Source: [Leptolyngbya] sp. PCC 7376
GTDB lineage: Bacteria > Cyanobacteriota > Cyanobacteriia > Cyanobacteriales > MRBY01
Length of the DNA stretch: 64,000 nt
Direction of reading: 5' to 3'
Assembly (NCBI RefSeq): GCF_000316605.1
Contig: NC_019683.1
Span: 4,758,036 to 4,822,035 of the forward strand
In this document: positions 8,578 through 17,721 of the stretch, one piece after another
Numbering within the stretch: position 1 is the stretch's first letter
Layout of the letters: each line of letters opens with the position of its first letter
Notes under the pieces: generated by a model
The model's input: only the letters and a program-made list of their open reading frames with translations
What the model was told of the DNA's origin: nothing
Databases searched by the model: none
Translations under genes and position numbers: made by a program

Positions 8578-10231
8578 CAAGTAATGGCGATCGCCGAAAC
8601 TGATCATTTTCGATCAAAGTATGCACCTGCCAATCCGGTTGAGTCGCCGCATAATCTAGGCGGTAATGGCCTCCTCGACTCTCAGTTCGCCATGCTGCAC
8701 TTTTGAGGATGAGAAAAGCAACATCTGCCAAGTTACATGTTTCTGCATAGAGGCGAATCTCCGTTTCTGCATCGGGATGTTCCAATTGAATTTCAGCATC
8801 TTCTGCCAAATTCAAAAATTGCGCAAAAGGCATCCTATGCAACTGATCACGCCATGCCGACACCTGGGCGATCGCCTCATCGAGGGTTTGCTGATCACGA
8901 CAAATCCCTGCACTTTGCCACAGTAAAAAAGGTAAATCTGCCCGAATGGTTTGGGCTTTAACAGTCTCTCGTCGCCAATGCTCTGTTATCACCTTAGGTA
9001 CTATATTCTCTGTAAGCTCACTGGGAGCTGCAGGTTCAAAATTCTGTAACTGTGCCGCAAAAACCAAACATTCCAACAAAGAATTACTCGCTAATCGATT
9101 CGCGCCATGCACCCCAGTGCTCGACGTTTCGCCAATAGCATACAGTCCTGAAATGGAGGTCTCACAGATTGCGTCAGTTTTAATGCCACCCATCCAATAG
9201 TGCGCCGCCGGAGCAACAGGAATCGGTTCCGAAAAAACATCTACGCCATACTCTGCACAAAATCGAATGATATTGGGAAAACGTCGCCGCACTTTTTCTT
9301 CGGGAATAACGCTTAAATCAAGATAAACATTGGCATTGGCTGGATCGCCTGCATTTTCAGCGAGATAACTAAAAATGGCACGGCTCACCACATCTCGCGG
9401 CGCTAATTCCCCGTCTGGATGGTAATCAAAGGCAAAGCGATCACCATTAAAACCGAGCAGATGTGCTCCTTCGCCCCGCACTGCTTCACTAATTAAAAAT
9501 CTGGGTGCACCGGGTTTCGATAATGCTGTCGGATGAAATTGGAAAAATTCAAGATCTCGTAATTGCGCCCCCAAACGCCATGCCAGAGCGACGCCATCCC
9601 CTGTACTGACGGTCGGATTCGTGGTTTGGGCAAAAACCTGTCCGCCACCACCGGTTGCTAAAATTATCGATCCCGAGGCAATCCAGCGGATTTGACCATC
9701 ATGTAAAACACTGACCCCTTGGCATTTGCCGTCTTCATCTCGGCGTAACTGCAACGCAAAAGCTTGGGGCACCACGTGAATATTGGGGCGATCAAGCACT
9801 TGCTCAATCAGGGTGGTAATAATCGCTTTACCTGTCGTGTCCTTCGAGTGCAACACCCGTGGTCGAGAATGGGCAGCTTCAAGGGTCATCGCCAACTGAC
9901 CATTTTTCCGATCAAAGTCCACTCCCATCTGCACCAAGTGATGAATAGCATCCTTGGCATTATCAACTAGAAACCTCACCGCTGCGGGGTCACAAAGACC
10001 AGCGCCAGCGGTAAGCGTATCCTTAAAATGTAGGTCTGGTGAATCTGTTGGGGCGATCGCCGCCGCAATGCCACCTTGTGCCCATTTACTCGATCCCGTG
10101 CGGAGCTTCGCCTTTGTGATTAAACCGACCCGTAAATGACTGGGTAATGATAATGCCGCATACAGACCAGCCGCACCACTCCCAATCACCACAACATCAA
10201 ATTGGTTCGGCAAAGTTGTCTCACTGGTCAT
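8573..10231 (-). CDS. nadB: L-aspartate oxidase
   Basis: A 552-residue flavoprotein of the fumarate reductase/succinate dehydrogenase family. It has the FAD dinucleotide-binding motif VVIGSGAAGLYAAL near the N-terminus, the KWAQGGIAAA block, the substrate-loop motif HPTALS, and the second FAD contact GLYAIGETSSTGVHGANRLASN. NadB oxidises L-aspartate to iminoaspartate, the first step of de novo NAD synthesis, which NadA then condenses with dihydroxyacetone phosphate. The spacing GVHGANRLASNSLLE favours aspartate oxidase over SdhA. Neither nadA nor nadC is adjacent. The cytoplasmic enzyme is of normal length. Confidence 0.94.
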   Translation of the reverse strand: MTSETTLPNQFDVVVIGSGAAGLYAALSLPSHLRVGLITKAKLRTGSSKWAQGGIAAAIAPTDSPDLHFKDTLTAGAGLCDPAAVRFLVDNAKDAIHHLVQMGVDFDRKNGQLAMTLEAAHSRPRVLHSKDTTGKAIITTLIEQVLDRPNIHVVPQAFALQLRRDEDGKCQGVSVLHDGQIRWIASGSIILATGGGGQVFAQTTNPTVSTGDGVALAWRLGAQLRDLEFFQFHPTALSKPGAPRFLISEAVRGEGAHLLGFNGDRFAFDYHPDGELAPRDVVSRAIFSYLAENAGDPANANVYLDLSVIPEEKVRRRFPNIIRFCAEYGVDVFSEPIPVAPAAHYWMGGIKTDAICETSISGLYAIGETSSTGVHGANRLASNSLLECLVFAAQLQNFEPAAPSELTENIVPKVITEHWRRETVKAQTIRADLPFLLWQSAGICRDQQTLDEAIAQVSAWRDQLHRMPFAQFLNLAEDAEIQLEHPDAETEIRLYAETCNLADVAFLILKSAAWRTESRGGHYRLDYAATQPDWQVHTLIENDQFRRSPLLE

Positions 10232-10362
10232 GCGTTTGCGGGGGCGGTAGGGCAGTTTAGGGCATAAATTCTAATCACTATAGCCTTAAAGTTCCGTTAA
10301 TGCTCTACTCCTCTCGGATAGGCGATCACCCCTCGACCAGAAAAAATCAGCAGAGACTCAGT

Positions 10363-10581
10363 CTAAATTTTGGTGCAACTTTGCACCTCGAAGATAGGGC
10401 CAATCATGGCAATAGACATCGCATTTTCTAACACTTGACCCGTAACCGTCACATTTAAGTCTGGCTGCTGAAATTCTGAAGACAACTTCCGCAATTCATA
10501 AACTTGGGAGTCCGTCGCCACCAATGCCCACGTACCAACACCAACATTTCGCTTTTCAATTTTTCCAGTAAGTTCTGCCAT
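10363..10581 (-). CDS. Conserved small hypothetical protein (72 aa)
   Basis: A compact 72-residue protein starting MAELTGKIEKRNVGVGTW. The alternation of short hydrophobic strands (TWALVATDSQVYEL, NVTVTGQVL, GPIFEVQSC) suggests a small beta-barrel or OB-like fold, but I do not recognise the family. It sits alone between nadB and fbp on the same strand. A weak hairpin upstream (10624-10647) may separate it from fbp. Coding is supported by a clean ATG and the beta-strand pattern. No function is assigned. Confidence 0.65.
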   Translation of the reverse strand: MAELTGKIEKRNVGVGTWALVATDSQVYELRKLSSEFQQPDLNVTVTGQVLENAMSIAMIGPIFEVQSCTKI

Positions 10582-10623
10582 CGTTATTTATGCTCCATTC
10601 CTACTTAGCAAAACAAGAAAAGA

Positions 10624-10647
10624 AAGAGGTGATCGCCCCTTCCTCTT
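10624..10647 (-). terminator. Possible terminator after fbp
   Basis: On the minus strand AAGAGG and CCTCTT arms (10642-10647 with 10624-10629) enclose a 12-nt loop and are followed by a T-rich tract. The stem is only six pairs and the T-run is interrupted, so the call is weak. Confidence 0.4.
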
Positions 10648-10670
10648 AAATTTATGCAATTCTCATCCGG

Positions 10671-11729
10671 CTAAACCACTTCCAGTAATTGCCGTTGGCC
10701 TTCACTAATAAACGATTCCACCAGCTCCACATCTTCAGTACTACCAAGAATTGCTGGCGTTCTTTGGTGTAGCTTTGTCGGAATAAAATCGAGCAAAGGT
10801 TTTGTACCAGTACTCGCTTTTCCACCAGCCTGCTCCACAAGCCATGCCAACGGTGCAGTTTCATAAAGCAAGCGCAATTTACCCTCAGGTTTTTTCTGCG
10901 TGCCGGGATAGAGAAACACACCACCTTGAGTCAAAATCCGATGTAAATCTCCCACTAAAGCACCACTGTAGCGAGCCGTATAACCTTCATGGCGGTGCAT
11001 GTAGCGAATATATTCACGAATAGATTCTTCCCACTGCCAGAAATTCCCTTCATTAACGCTGTAAATCTTGCCGTGTTTTGGCATCACAATATTTTCTTCA
11101 GCAAGAATGAATTCTCCCAAACTCGGGTCGAGAATAAATGAATGTACTCCTTTCCCGATGGAATAGACCAACATGGTCGAAGGGCCATAGAGAATATAGC
11201 CAGCCGCTAACTGTTTGTGGCCATTCTGAAGTAGGTCATCAGCCTCGCCATTAAGGTCTTCTCCTTCTTGCTGTCGAATCGCAAAAATTGACCCAACATT
11301 GAGATTAATATCAACATTTGAAGAGCCATCAATCGGATCGTAAAGTAGCGTGTAGCGGCCAACGGGACAATTCTCAGGAATATAGTAAGGCTTCTCCATT
11401 TCTTCGGAAGCAAGGCGACAAACTAATCCACTTTCTTTAAAGACAGAAATAAAAACATCATTGGCATAAACATCCATTTTTTTAACGGATTCACCTTGGA
11501 CATTTTCCTCCCCAGTAAAGCCTAAAACCCCTTCCATCAGACCAGCACGACTGAGACGGCGAGCGATCAATTTTCCAGCGAGGGCGATGCGATTCATGAT
11601 GGCACTGATATCTTGTGCCTCAGCATCAAAACTCTGAAGTTGTTGGAGGATATGGCGCGAGAGGGTCATGCAATCGCGATTAAGGCTGGGACTTTCAACA
11701 AAGCTTGTGGATGGTACTGTCATATGCAT
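10671..11729 (-). CDS. fbp: Fructose-1,6-bisphosphatase class I
   Basis: A 352-residue class I FBPase. The metal and phosphate-binding motif appears as [11 protein letters not shown], preceded by the acidic LASEEME segment. [10 protein letters not shown] and the [13 protein letters not shown] region are also characteristic. It hydrolyses fructose-1,6-bisphosphate to fructose-6-phosphate in gluconeogenesis and the Calvin cycle. In cyanobacteria a class II bifunctional enzyme (GlpX-like) usually carries the sedoheptulose activity, while this class I form supports gluconeogenic flux. The start at 11729 (MHMTVPS) has a second ATG two codons later that is equally plausible. Confidence 0.95.
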   Translation of the reverse strand: MHMTVPSTSFVESPSLNRDCMTLSRHILQQLQSFDAEAQDISAIMNRIALAGKLIARRLSRAGLMEGVLGFTGEENVQGESVKKMDVYANDVFISVFKESGLVCRLASEEMEKPYYIPENCPVGRYTLLYDPIDGSSNVDINLNVGSIFAIRQQEGEDLNGEADDLLQNGHKQLAAGYILYGPSTMLVYSIGKGVHSFILDPSLGEFILAEENIVMPKHGKIYSVNEGNFWQWEESIREYIRYMHRHEGYTARYSGALVGDLHRILTQGGVFLYPGTQKKPEGKLRLLYETAPLAWLVEQAGGKASTGTKPLLDFIPTKLHQRTPAILGSTEDVELVESFISEGQRQLLEVV

Positions 11730-11998
11730 TCTGCTCCTGTGCCTGCAATCTCCATGCTAACGAGCGGATTTATCAATTAGGTTAGGAGACGGGATTAGTT
11801 AACAGTTTGGAGAATTTATTAACAGTTTGAGCATAGTAATTTACGTTTAAAAAGAATAAAAAATATATCGTTATTCAGAATCTCTTTCTAATTTCACCTG
11901 GCTCTCTCTCAGCAAAAGAGAGATGCCAAAAGCATGAAAATAACAAATATAAAAACTATCTTTAATTCTGCTCAATAAAAGTCTATTTTTGTTGGCGA

Positions 11999-12988
11999 CT
12001 AACGCCCATCAAAATAAGTGGCAGCAGCAAGTCCTGAGGCGATCGCCCCTTCGGCACCATTACCTAAACACCAGTCTCCACAAAGAATAAGCGGTAACTC
12101 TAATGGGAGATAGAGATGACTTTCACTGAATGTTTTGTCAGGGAGAGCATATCGCCAACGATGAATTTGATGCCAACTTGGTTGGGACAGGTTGAGTAAT
12201 TGTCGGATTTCTCTGATTAAAGTTTGGGCGATTGGCTGAAGATTATCGGCATCTAAATATTTTTCGGTAAAAGTGGCATTCGTTTGGAGTACGAGGGTCT
12301 GGGCTTGGGGCGATCGCTTCTTGCCATCGAGAATAATTTTCTTAAAACTAGGGTGATCACTTAAACATAATTCTTGCCATGGAAAGTTTAAATTCAATTC
12401 TTCAAAACCGAGCATTAGGGATATGGCTGGTTCATAGGTGACAGACTGGAGGCGATCGCCCAACTCTCTTGTCACGAAATTTTCGACTAAGGGTACGGCT
12501 TGAGATGCTGGAATCGCAAGAATAATAGCTTTCGCTTCTACTGTTTCATTATTTTTAAAGTGAAGCTGCCAATGGTTTTCTGCTGGAATAATTTTGTCGA
12601 GATGGAATGAACGATTAATCGTTAGGTCACGAGCAAGATATTTGGCGATCGCCGTCATACCATTTGGGGCAGCATAAAAATTTTCAGTCTCTAAAGTCTG
12701 CCAAGCATCAACAGAATTAGAATCACTATGCGCCACTTTCCAAGGTGAGATGATTTGTTCTGCCAGAAGCTTTTCAGTTAGTGCTTGCGTATGTGGCCCT
12801 TGAATATTCCAACTGGGGAGACCATGATCGAGCCGAATATCATTCACTCGTCGCGTCGCCAAACGACCGCCGACACCGCGAGACTTATCAAATAACCCGA
12901 TCTTGAGACCCTTTTTCTGACATTCCACTGCCGCAGAAATTCCGGCTAAACCAACACCAATAACCGCCACATCCAACATAGGTTTCAC
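11999..12988 (-). CDS. FAD-dependent amine-oxidase/renalase-like protein
   Basis: A 329-residue flavoprotein. The N-terminal dinucleotide fold VAVIGVGLAGISAAVECQ is followed by the diagnostic SRGVGGRLATRR motif found in renalase-like and amine-oxidase-like NAD(P)/FAD proteins. The C-terminal LILCGDWCLGNGAEGAIASG contacts FAD. Homologues oxidise reduced nicotinamide isomers or amines; the actual substrate here is unknown. A hairpin terminator (13012-13038) separates it from nrdA upstream, so it is likely transcribed on its own. Length is normal for the family. Confidence 0.85.
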   Translation of the reverse strand: MKPMLDVAVIGVGLAGISAAVECQKKGLKIGLFDKSRGVGGRLATRRVNDIRLDHGLPSWNIQGPHTQALTEKLLAEQIISPWKVAHSDSNSVDAWQTLETENFYAAPNGMTAIAKYLARDLTINRSFHLDKIIPAENHWQLHFKNNETVEAKAIILAIPASQAVPLVENFVTRELGDRLQSVTYEPAISLMLGFEELNLNFPWQELCLSDHPSFKKIILDGKKRSPQAQTLVLQTNATFTEKYLDADNLQPIAQTLIREIRQLLNLSQPSWHQIHRWRYALPDKTFSESHLYLPLELPLILCGDWCLGNGAEGAIASGLAAATYFDGR

Positions 12989-13011
12989 AAGCTCTCACAA
13001 TTTTGAGCAAT

Positions 13012-13038
13012 AAAAAAGCGACTTCTTCAAAAAGCCGC
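13012..13038 (-). terminator. Rho-independent terminator after nrdA
   Basis: Read on the minus strand: GCGGCTT, a 7-nt loop, AAGTCGC (one G-T wobble), then six T. It lies in the 80-bp gap between nrdA and the flavoprotein gene. Confidence 0.7.
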
Positions 13039-13068
13039 CAACAATTTTATAAGGTATGAAATTTCTGC

Positions 13069-15363
13069 TTAGTTTGCACAAGCAACACAGCCATCAGAAC
13101 CTTCTTTGAAGTCATCTTTTTGGACGGTGCGAATATAGTAAATTGCCTTACAGCCTTCTTTCCAAGCCATAACCAGTGTGTCGAAAATATCTTTTGCTTT
13201 AAGTGATCGCTCGGGCTCATCAGCAAAATAAACACCTTGGTTGAGGTTGAAAATTAACTCCATCGAAATACCGGTATCAATCCACTTTTGCATCGTGGCA
13301 ACAGCTTTTACAACGGTCTTTTGATCAAGACTCTTATTCTCTTGATAGAACCAGAAAGAATCGGCAATATAAGGCGGTGCAATAGGTACAGTGCCCTTCG
13401 CCCATTTGTCATAAAAGAATTTGCTGTAGGCTGGCAAAATACTTGCGGTACAACCCTGCACTAGAGAAGAAGAAGTATTCGGGGCGATCGCCGTAATGTG
13501 AGAATTACGAATACCATATTCTTTGACATCAACGCTGAGGGCTTCCCAACGGTCAGTCTTGTAAGTATTTTCGCGATACCATTCGATTGGTTTTGCTCCA
13601 ATCAAATTGCCCTTACTCCATTCGCTCCCCTCAAATGCGGCATAAGCACCCCGCTCTTTCGCCAGGTCTACAGAAGTACGAGTGCAATAGTAACCAATAT
13701 CTTCAAATAAACGGTCAATTTCATCAATGTTGCTGTAACGGAGTTTCCGTTTTGCGAGCCAATCCGCTAGACCCATCGCACCAACACCGATTGTGCGGTA
13801 ACGCTTGTTGTGAATACTGCTGTCTTCGAAAGGCGTATTGGTAATTTCGATGGTGTTATCGAGGAGCCGTACCGCAATTTCACAGACTTCACCTAGTTCC
13901 TCATCGCTAATATTGGCGAGATTTAGAGAATCTAAATTACAGGTATGGGCAAATTTACCGGGGACAACATTAGAAAAAGATTCGACACAGAGGTTAACGC
14001 CGGGAATATAGCCTTCATGTTGGTTCGGGTTAGCGCGATTGATTGTGTCCTTAAAGGCAACATAGGGCATCCCTGTCTCGATCTGCGATCGCATGATTTC
14101 TTTAAACAGGTGACGGGCATCAATACGTTTGTAGAGCTTAATTTCTTTGTCGAGACTGGCCTCGATCTGACGGTAGGCCGCATCAAATTTTTCACCCCAA
14201 AGCTCTGCTAACTCAATGCCTAGTTTTTGCTGAACTTCGAAGGGATCCACTAGTGTCCAAGATTCTTCATTTTCGACGCGACGCATAAATTCATCAGTCG
14301 CGACAATCTGTGGGAAGACATCATAGGCTTTGCGACGCTGATCACCATTTTCGGTCTGCATCTCCAAAAATTCCGGCACATCTAAATGCCAAACATCGAG
14401 AGAGACTGTAATCGCCCCTGCTCGTCTGCCACCCTGATTGACGGCGATCGCCGTGTCATTGAGTAACTTAATCCAAGGAATCACACCGCCAGAGGCATTC
14501 TCTTTGCCCATCACTTTACTGCCAGTCGCGCGAATTCGACTGACATTACAGCCAACGCCACCACCATTTTTAGAGATGCGGGCAGCATTGGTGATTTCGC
14601 GGAAAATACTTTCGAGGTTGTCCTCCATCGCAATGATGAAACAGCTCGATAGAGAACCATTCGGAACGCGTAAATTCGCTAAGATTGGCGTCGCTAGAGA
14701 AACCTTCCGAGTGGCGATCGCCTCATAAAATTTCTTCGCCCACTTCAATCGATTCTCTGGCTTTTCAGGCAGTGCAAGAAGCAATGCACAGGTTAAAAAT
14801 GCTTCCTGAGGCAACTCATGATCCAGCAGATAACGCTTCGTGAGGAGTACCGCGCCCGCATAGTCATAGTCCATATCCCAATCGGATTTTAGCCAACTAT
14901 TCGCTTCCTCTAATTCTGTGGCGGAATATTGCAACAGGCGGTCATCATAAGCACCTTCTGCCACTTTATCCGTGACCAACTGAGCGTAGTTGCCATATTG
15001 ATAGCCGCGCTCAACTAAAGTATCTTTCCACAAACTCCAGATATGCAAACGGCCTGCAACGTATCGCCAATCTGGTTCTTCTGGGCTACACATTTCCAAC
15101 GCACATTGGATCAAATTTTCTTGAATTTCTCTGGTGGTAACCCCATCCTTGAGACGCGTTTTGAGGCCAGCTTCTAATTCAATCGTATTCGCATCAAGAC
15201 CTTGACAAGCCCATTCCACAACATCGCGAATTCGAGACACATCGAGGGGCGATCGCTTCCCATTGCGCTTGACAACGTAAATAGTAGCCTCTTTAGCGGG
15301 GGTAGAAGGCTGTGGTGAATGGGTTACGCTCTCGCTAGTGTAGGGTTGCGTGGTCTTAAGCAT
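13069..15363 (-). CDS. nrdA: Class I ribonucleoside-diphosphate reductase large subunit
   Basis: A 764-residue NrdA. Residues about 28-118 form an ATP-cone regulatory domain (VVKRNGKRSPLDVSRIRDVV). The barrel holds the radical-site block NLCVESF (Asn-x-Cys-x-Glu), the redox cysteines in SLSSCFII and HTCNLDSLN, and the paired tyrosines in AIYYIRT that relay the radical. The C-terminal tail ends DGCVACAN, the CxxC pair reduced by thioredoxin. The enzyme converts ribonucleotides to deoxyribonucleotides. No nrdB lies next to it in this window, so the radical-generating subunit must be elsewhere. Length is typical of class Ia. Confidence 0.95.
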   Translation of the reverse strand: MLKTTQPYTSESVTHSPQPSTPAKEATIYVVKRNGKRSPLDVSRIRDVVEWACQGLDANTIELEAGLKTRLKDGVTTREIQENLIQCALEMCSPEEPDWRYVAGRLHIWSLWKDTLVERGYQYGNYAQLVTDKVAEGAYDDRLLQYSATELEEANSWLKSDWDMDYDYAGAVLLTKRYLLDHELPQEAFLTCALLLALPEKPENRLKWAKKFYEAIATRKVSLATPILANLRVPNGSLSSCFIIAMEDNLESIFREITNAARISKNGGGVGCNVSRIRATGSKVMGKENASGGVIPWIKLLNDTAIAVNQGGRRAGAITVSLDVWHLDVPEFLEMQTENGDQRRKAYDVFPQIVATDEFMRRVENEESWTLVDPFEVQQKLGIELAELWGEKFDAAYRQIEASLDKEIKLYKRIDARHLFKEIMRSQIETGMPYVAFKDTINRANPNQHEGYIPGVNLCVESFSNVVPGKFAHTCNLDSLNLANISDEELGEVCEIAVRLLDNTIEITNTPFEDSSIHNKRYRTIGVGAMGLADWLAKRKLRYSNIDEIDRLFEDIGYYCTRTSVDLAKERGAYAAFEGSEWSKGNLIGAKPIEWYRENTYKTDRWEALSVDVKEYGIRNSHITAIAPNTSSSLVQGCTASILPAYSKFFYDKWAKGTVPIAPPYIADSFWFYQENKSLDQKTVVKAVATMQKWIDTGISMELIFNLNQGVYFADEPERSLKAKDIFDTLVMAWKEGCKAIYYIRTVQKDDFKEGSDGCVACAN

Positions 15364-15531
15364 AAAACTGACTGTTAGTGATTCCAGTAATCAGTTTAGC
15401 GGAAAATACCATATTGGTAGTGCTAAATGAACAGATTTTTTATTCTTTGCCCCTACATAAAGTATCAATAATCCTGTACTGATAAGATTAGTAAATATTC
15501 TAATAAAAAGTCCCGATATTAAACGCCATAC

Positions 15532-16024
15532 GGCATTGTCAACTTAACTGAAGATGCTAGGAATGTAGCTACTATTTTTCTGTAAGAGCGGCTGTTTCTC
15601 ATTTAGGCAGCTCTCTCTAAGCGTGTTACTTCCTGCCAACTCTCTATCCGTTGGCTCAGTCGCCAGATAGATTAAGACACTCCATAATGGTTTTGCAGAC
15701 AGGCTCAGAATTGAGATTCACATGACGTATCAAACTAAATGGCTACTGCTATATCTGCTGGCTTAACTTGCCTACGACGAAGGTGGTTGGCAGAGGTTTG
15801 AGCAAACTTATGACACCATTGGCGGATAGTTTCATAAGTGATATCAATGCCGCGGTATTGCATCATCTTTTGGATATCGCAGTAGCTCAAGGAAAATGTG
15901 TAGTAGAGCCAGATGCAATGGCAGATTATCTCGCTCGGATAGCGATGTCTTTTGTAGAAATGATTCATTAGCTCATCCTACAGAATCTTCGCAATGAGAA
16001 CCTTTCACTTAAGTTGACAATGCC
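15532..16024. mobile_element. Internally deleted IS6-family element
   Basis: The ends are near-perfect 21-bp inverted repeats: GGCATTGTCAACTTAACTGAA at 15532-15552 and the complement of GGCATTGTCAACTTAAGTGAA at 16004-16024 (one mismatch). The 493-bp length is well short of the roughly 800 bp of an intact IS6-type element. The inside carries only the N- and C-terminal parts of a transposase, both in the same minus-strand frame, with the DDE core missing. I see no matching 8-bp target duplication. It lies in the spacer between nrdA and the SagB-like gene. Confidence 0.85.
15603..15968 (-). pseudogene. IS6-family transposase remnant
   Basis: The N-terminal 77 codons (15735-15968) encode MNHFYKRHRYPSEIICHCI and the YCDIQKMMQYRGIDITYETI helix-turn-helix region of IS6/IS26-type transposases. 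A stop follows. Further along in the same frame comes the family's C-terminal tail RLSQRIESWQEVTRLERAA, ending at the stop codon at 15603-15605. The catalytic DDE core that should lie between is deleted, leaving about 40 codons with several stops. The gene cannot make an active transposase. Confidence 0.85.
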
Positions 16025-16175
16025 GTCCATTGCTATATCTCGCTCACTGTCCGTCAAGCTACTAGAATATGGCGTTTCTTCCCATTCTAGCCTTTCTCAG
16101 AGCTCTCAAATGAGTTCTATATATTTACTTGTCTAAACTGTAAGATAGAGACGTTTTATTCGCTTTGGGGACAAT

Positions 16176-17693
16176 ATGAGCCGTTCGCTGCCAATCTCCG
16201 CTTATTATCACCAACGTACAAAATACGACCCCGAAACGATCGCCCAGCGTGGCAAACAACTGGATTGGTCAAAGCAACCCAGCCCATTTAAAGCTTACAA
16301 AATTGGTACAAGCTACGATCTCAAGCCTTACTTAGAACTCGATAAGAACGAACCAGAGTGGGAAGCCCTGTCATTTTTTCTTCTGCTCAGCTACGGACTG
16401 ACTGCCAAAATTGCGACAGGTGGCGGCCAATCCATGTATCTCCGGTCGGCTCCCTCTGCTGGGGGACTGTATCCCGCTGAGGTTTATCTCATCTCCAGAG
16501 GGACTGAGCTTTTACCCGCTGGTCTTTATCATTACCAACCCCAAACCCATAATCTCTTGCGGTTTTGGGATGATCACTGCTGGGCAGAACTCCGGGAAGC
16601 CTGTTTTCTTCATCCAGCTCTCGAAAAAACACAATTGGCTCTGGTGACCACTGCAATCTTTTATCGGTCAGCTTGGCGTTATGAAGATCGAGCCTATCGT
16701 CGCGTTTTTCTTGATACGGGTCATCTCCTCGGTAATTTCAATCTGGCAGCGTCGATTCATGGATTTCGACCCCATCTCATCGGTGGGTTTAGCGATCGCC
16801 TCATGGATGAGTTGTTATATCTCGACGGTGAAGCGGAATCGGTTACTAGTGTGCTCGCCTTGAATACCAATCCCCAAAACTCTAGTTTTGGTCGCACAAC
16901 TTTGCCGTCACCCGCCATGCTGGATTATCCAGAGTTGGATGATGGGGAGTTATTATCTGCGCTTCACCAAGCCTCAAAAATTATCACCAAGGCATCTGTC
17001 CCGCCCCGGCAACCTGATGCCCTCGAAGATAAATATAATTTTCCCTTTGGATTAAAGGTTTCCCTCGCCAGTATCTCTGCTGAGACTCGCTACAGTACTC
17101 GCATTGATTGGGGAGAGGACTTAGAAGAGCTTGAGGAAACAATACTCAAACGCCGTTCGACGCGAGGTTATACCGGAGAAGCATTAACCTTTGATGAACT
17201 AAAACAACTTCTGAACTTTACTTACCACCCTGAAGATTATGGTGAGCAGGGTTTGATGGATGACCCAGATTATTTTGACCTGAGTTTAATCGAAACATTT
17301 GTGGCAGTTTCCGGTGTGGAAGGGCTCGATTCGGGTTGTTATTATTACGCGCCAAAGGCTCAAGAATTAAGGCAAATTCGGTTTAAAAACTTCCGCGAAG
17401 AGTTGCATTATCTTTGTCTCGGCCAAAATCTTGGGCGGGATGCTGGCGCCTTAGTTTTCCATACAGCAGATCTTGCCTTGGCTGTCTCTCGGTATGGCGA
17501 TCGCGCGTATCGATATCTTCATCTTGATGCAGGTCAACTCGGACAAAGGTTTAATCTGGCTGCGATTCAGTTGGGCTTAGGTGTGAGTGGCATTGCGGGT
17601 TTCTTTGATGATCAAGTGAATGATGTGTTGGGCATTCCTGATGATGAAGCGGTGCTATATATCACGACTTTGGGCGTTCCACGTGATCAGTAA
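16176..17693 (+). CDS. SagB/ThcOx-type oxidoreductase with two nitroreductase-like domains
   Basis: A 505-residue protein built from two nitroreductase-fold halves. The first has SAPSAGGLYPAEVYLISRG, the SagB/ThcOx FMN-binding signature, and YHYQPQTHNLL. The second starts near residue 320 with ILKRRSTRGYTGEALTFDELKQLL. Each half ends with a homologous dimer-type block (LDTGHLLGNFNLAA and LDAGQLGQRFNLAA). Members oxidise azolines in peptide natural-product pathways or act on other FMN-dependent substrates. No YcaO cyclodehydratase or precursor peptide is nearby, so a RiPP role is not supported here. The repeated block indicates an internal duplication. Confidence 0.85.
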   Translation: MSRSLPISAYYHQRTKYDPETIAQRGKQLDWSKQPSPFKAYKIGTSYDLKPYLELDKNEPEWEALSFFLLLSYGLTAKIATGGGQSMYLRSAPSAGGLYPAEVYLISRGTELLPAGLYHYQPQTHNLLRFWDDHCWAELREACFLHPALEKTQLALVTTAIFYRSAWRYEDRAYRRVFLDTGHLLGNFNLAASIHGFRPHLIGGFSDRLMDELLYLDGEAESVTSVLALNTNPQNSSFGRTTLPSPAMLDYPELDDGELLSALHQASKIITKASVPPRQPDALEDKYNFPFGLKVSLASISAETRYSTRIDWGEDLEELEETILKRRSTRGYTGEALTFDELKQLLNFTYHPEDYGEQGLMDDPDYFDLSLIETFVAVSGVEGLDSGCYYYAPKAQELRQIRFKNFREELHYLCLGQNLGRDAGALVFHTADLALAVSRYGDRAYRYLHLDAGQLGQRFNLAAIQLGLGVSGIAGFFDDQVNDVLGIPDDEAVLYITTLGVPRDQ

Positions 17694-17721
17694 AACATAG
17701 GATGTGGGCATCCATTGAAGT

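Noticed and set aside
16176-17693. RiPP biosynthesis cluster around the SagB-type gene
   Set aside because: No YcaO cyclodehydratase, precursor peptide, protease or transporter is adjacent.
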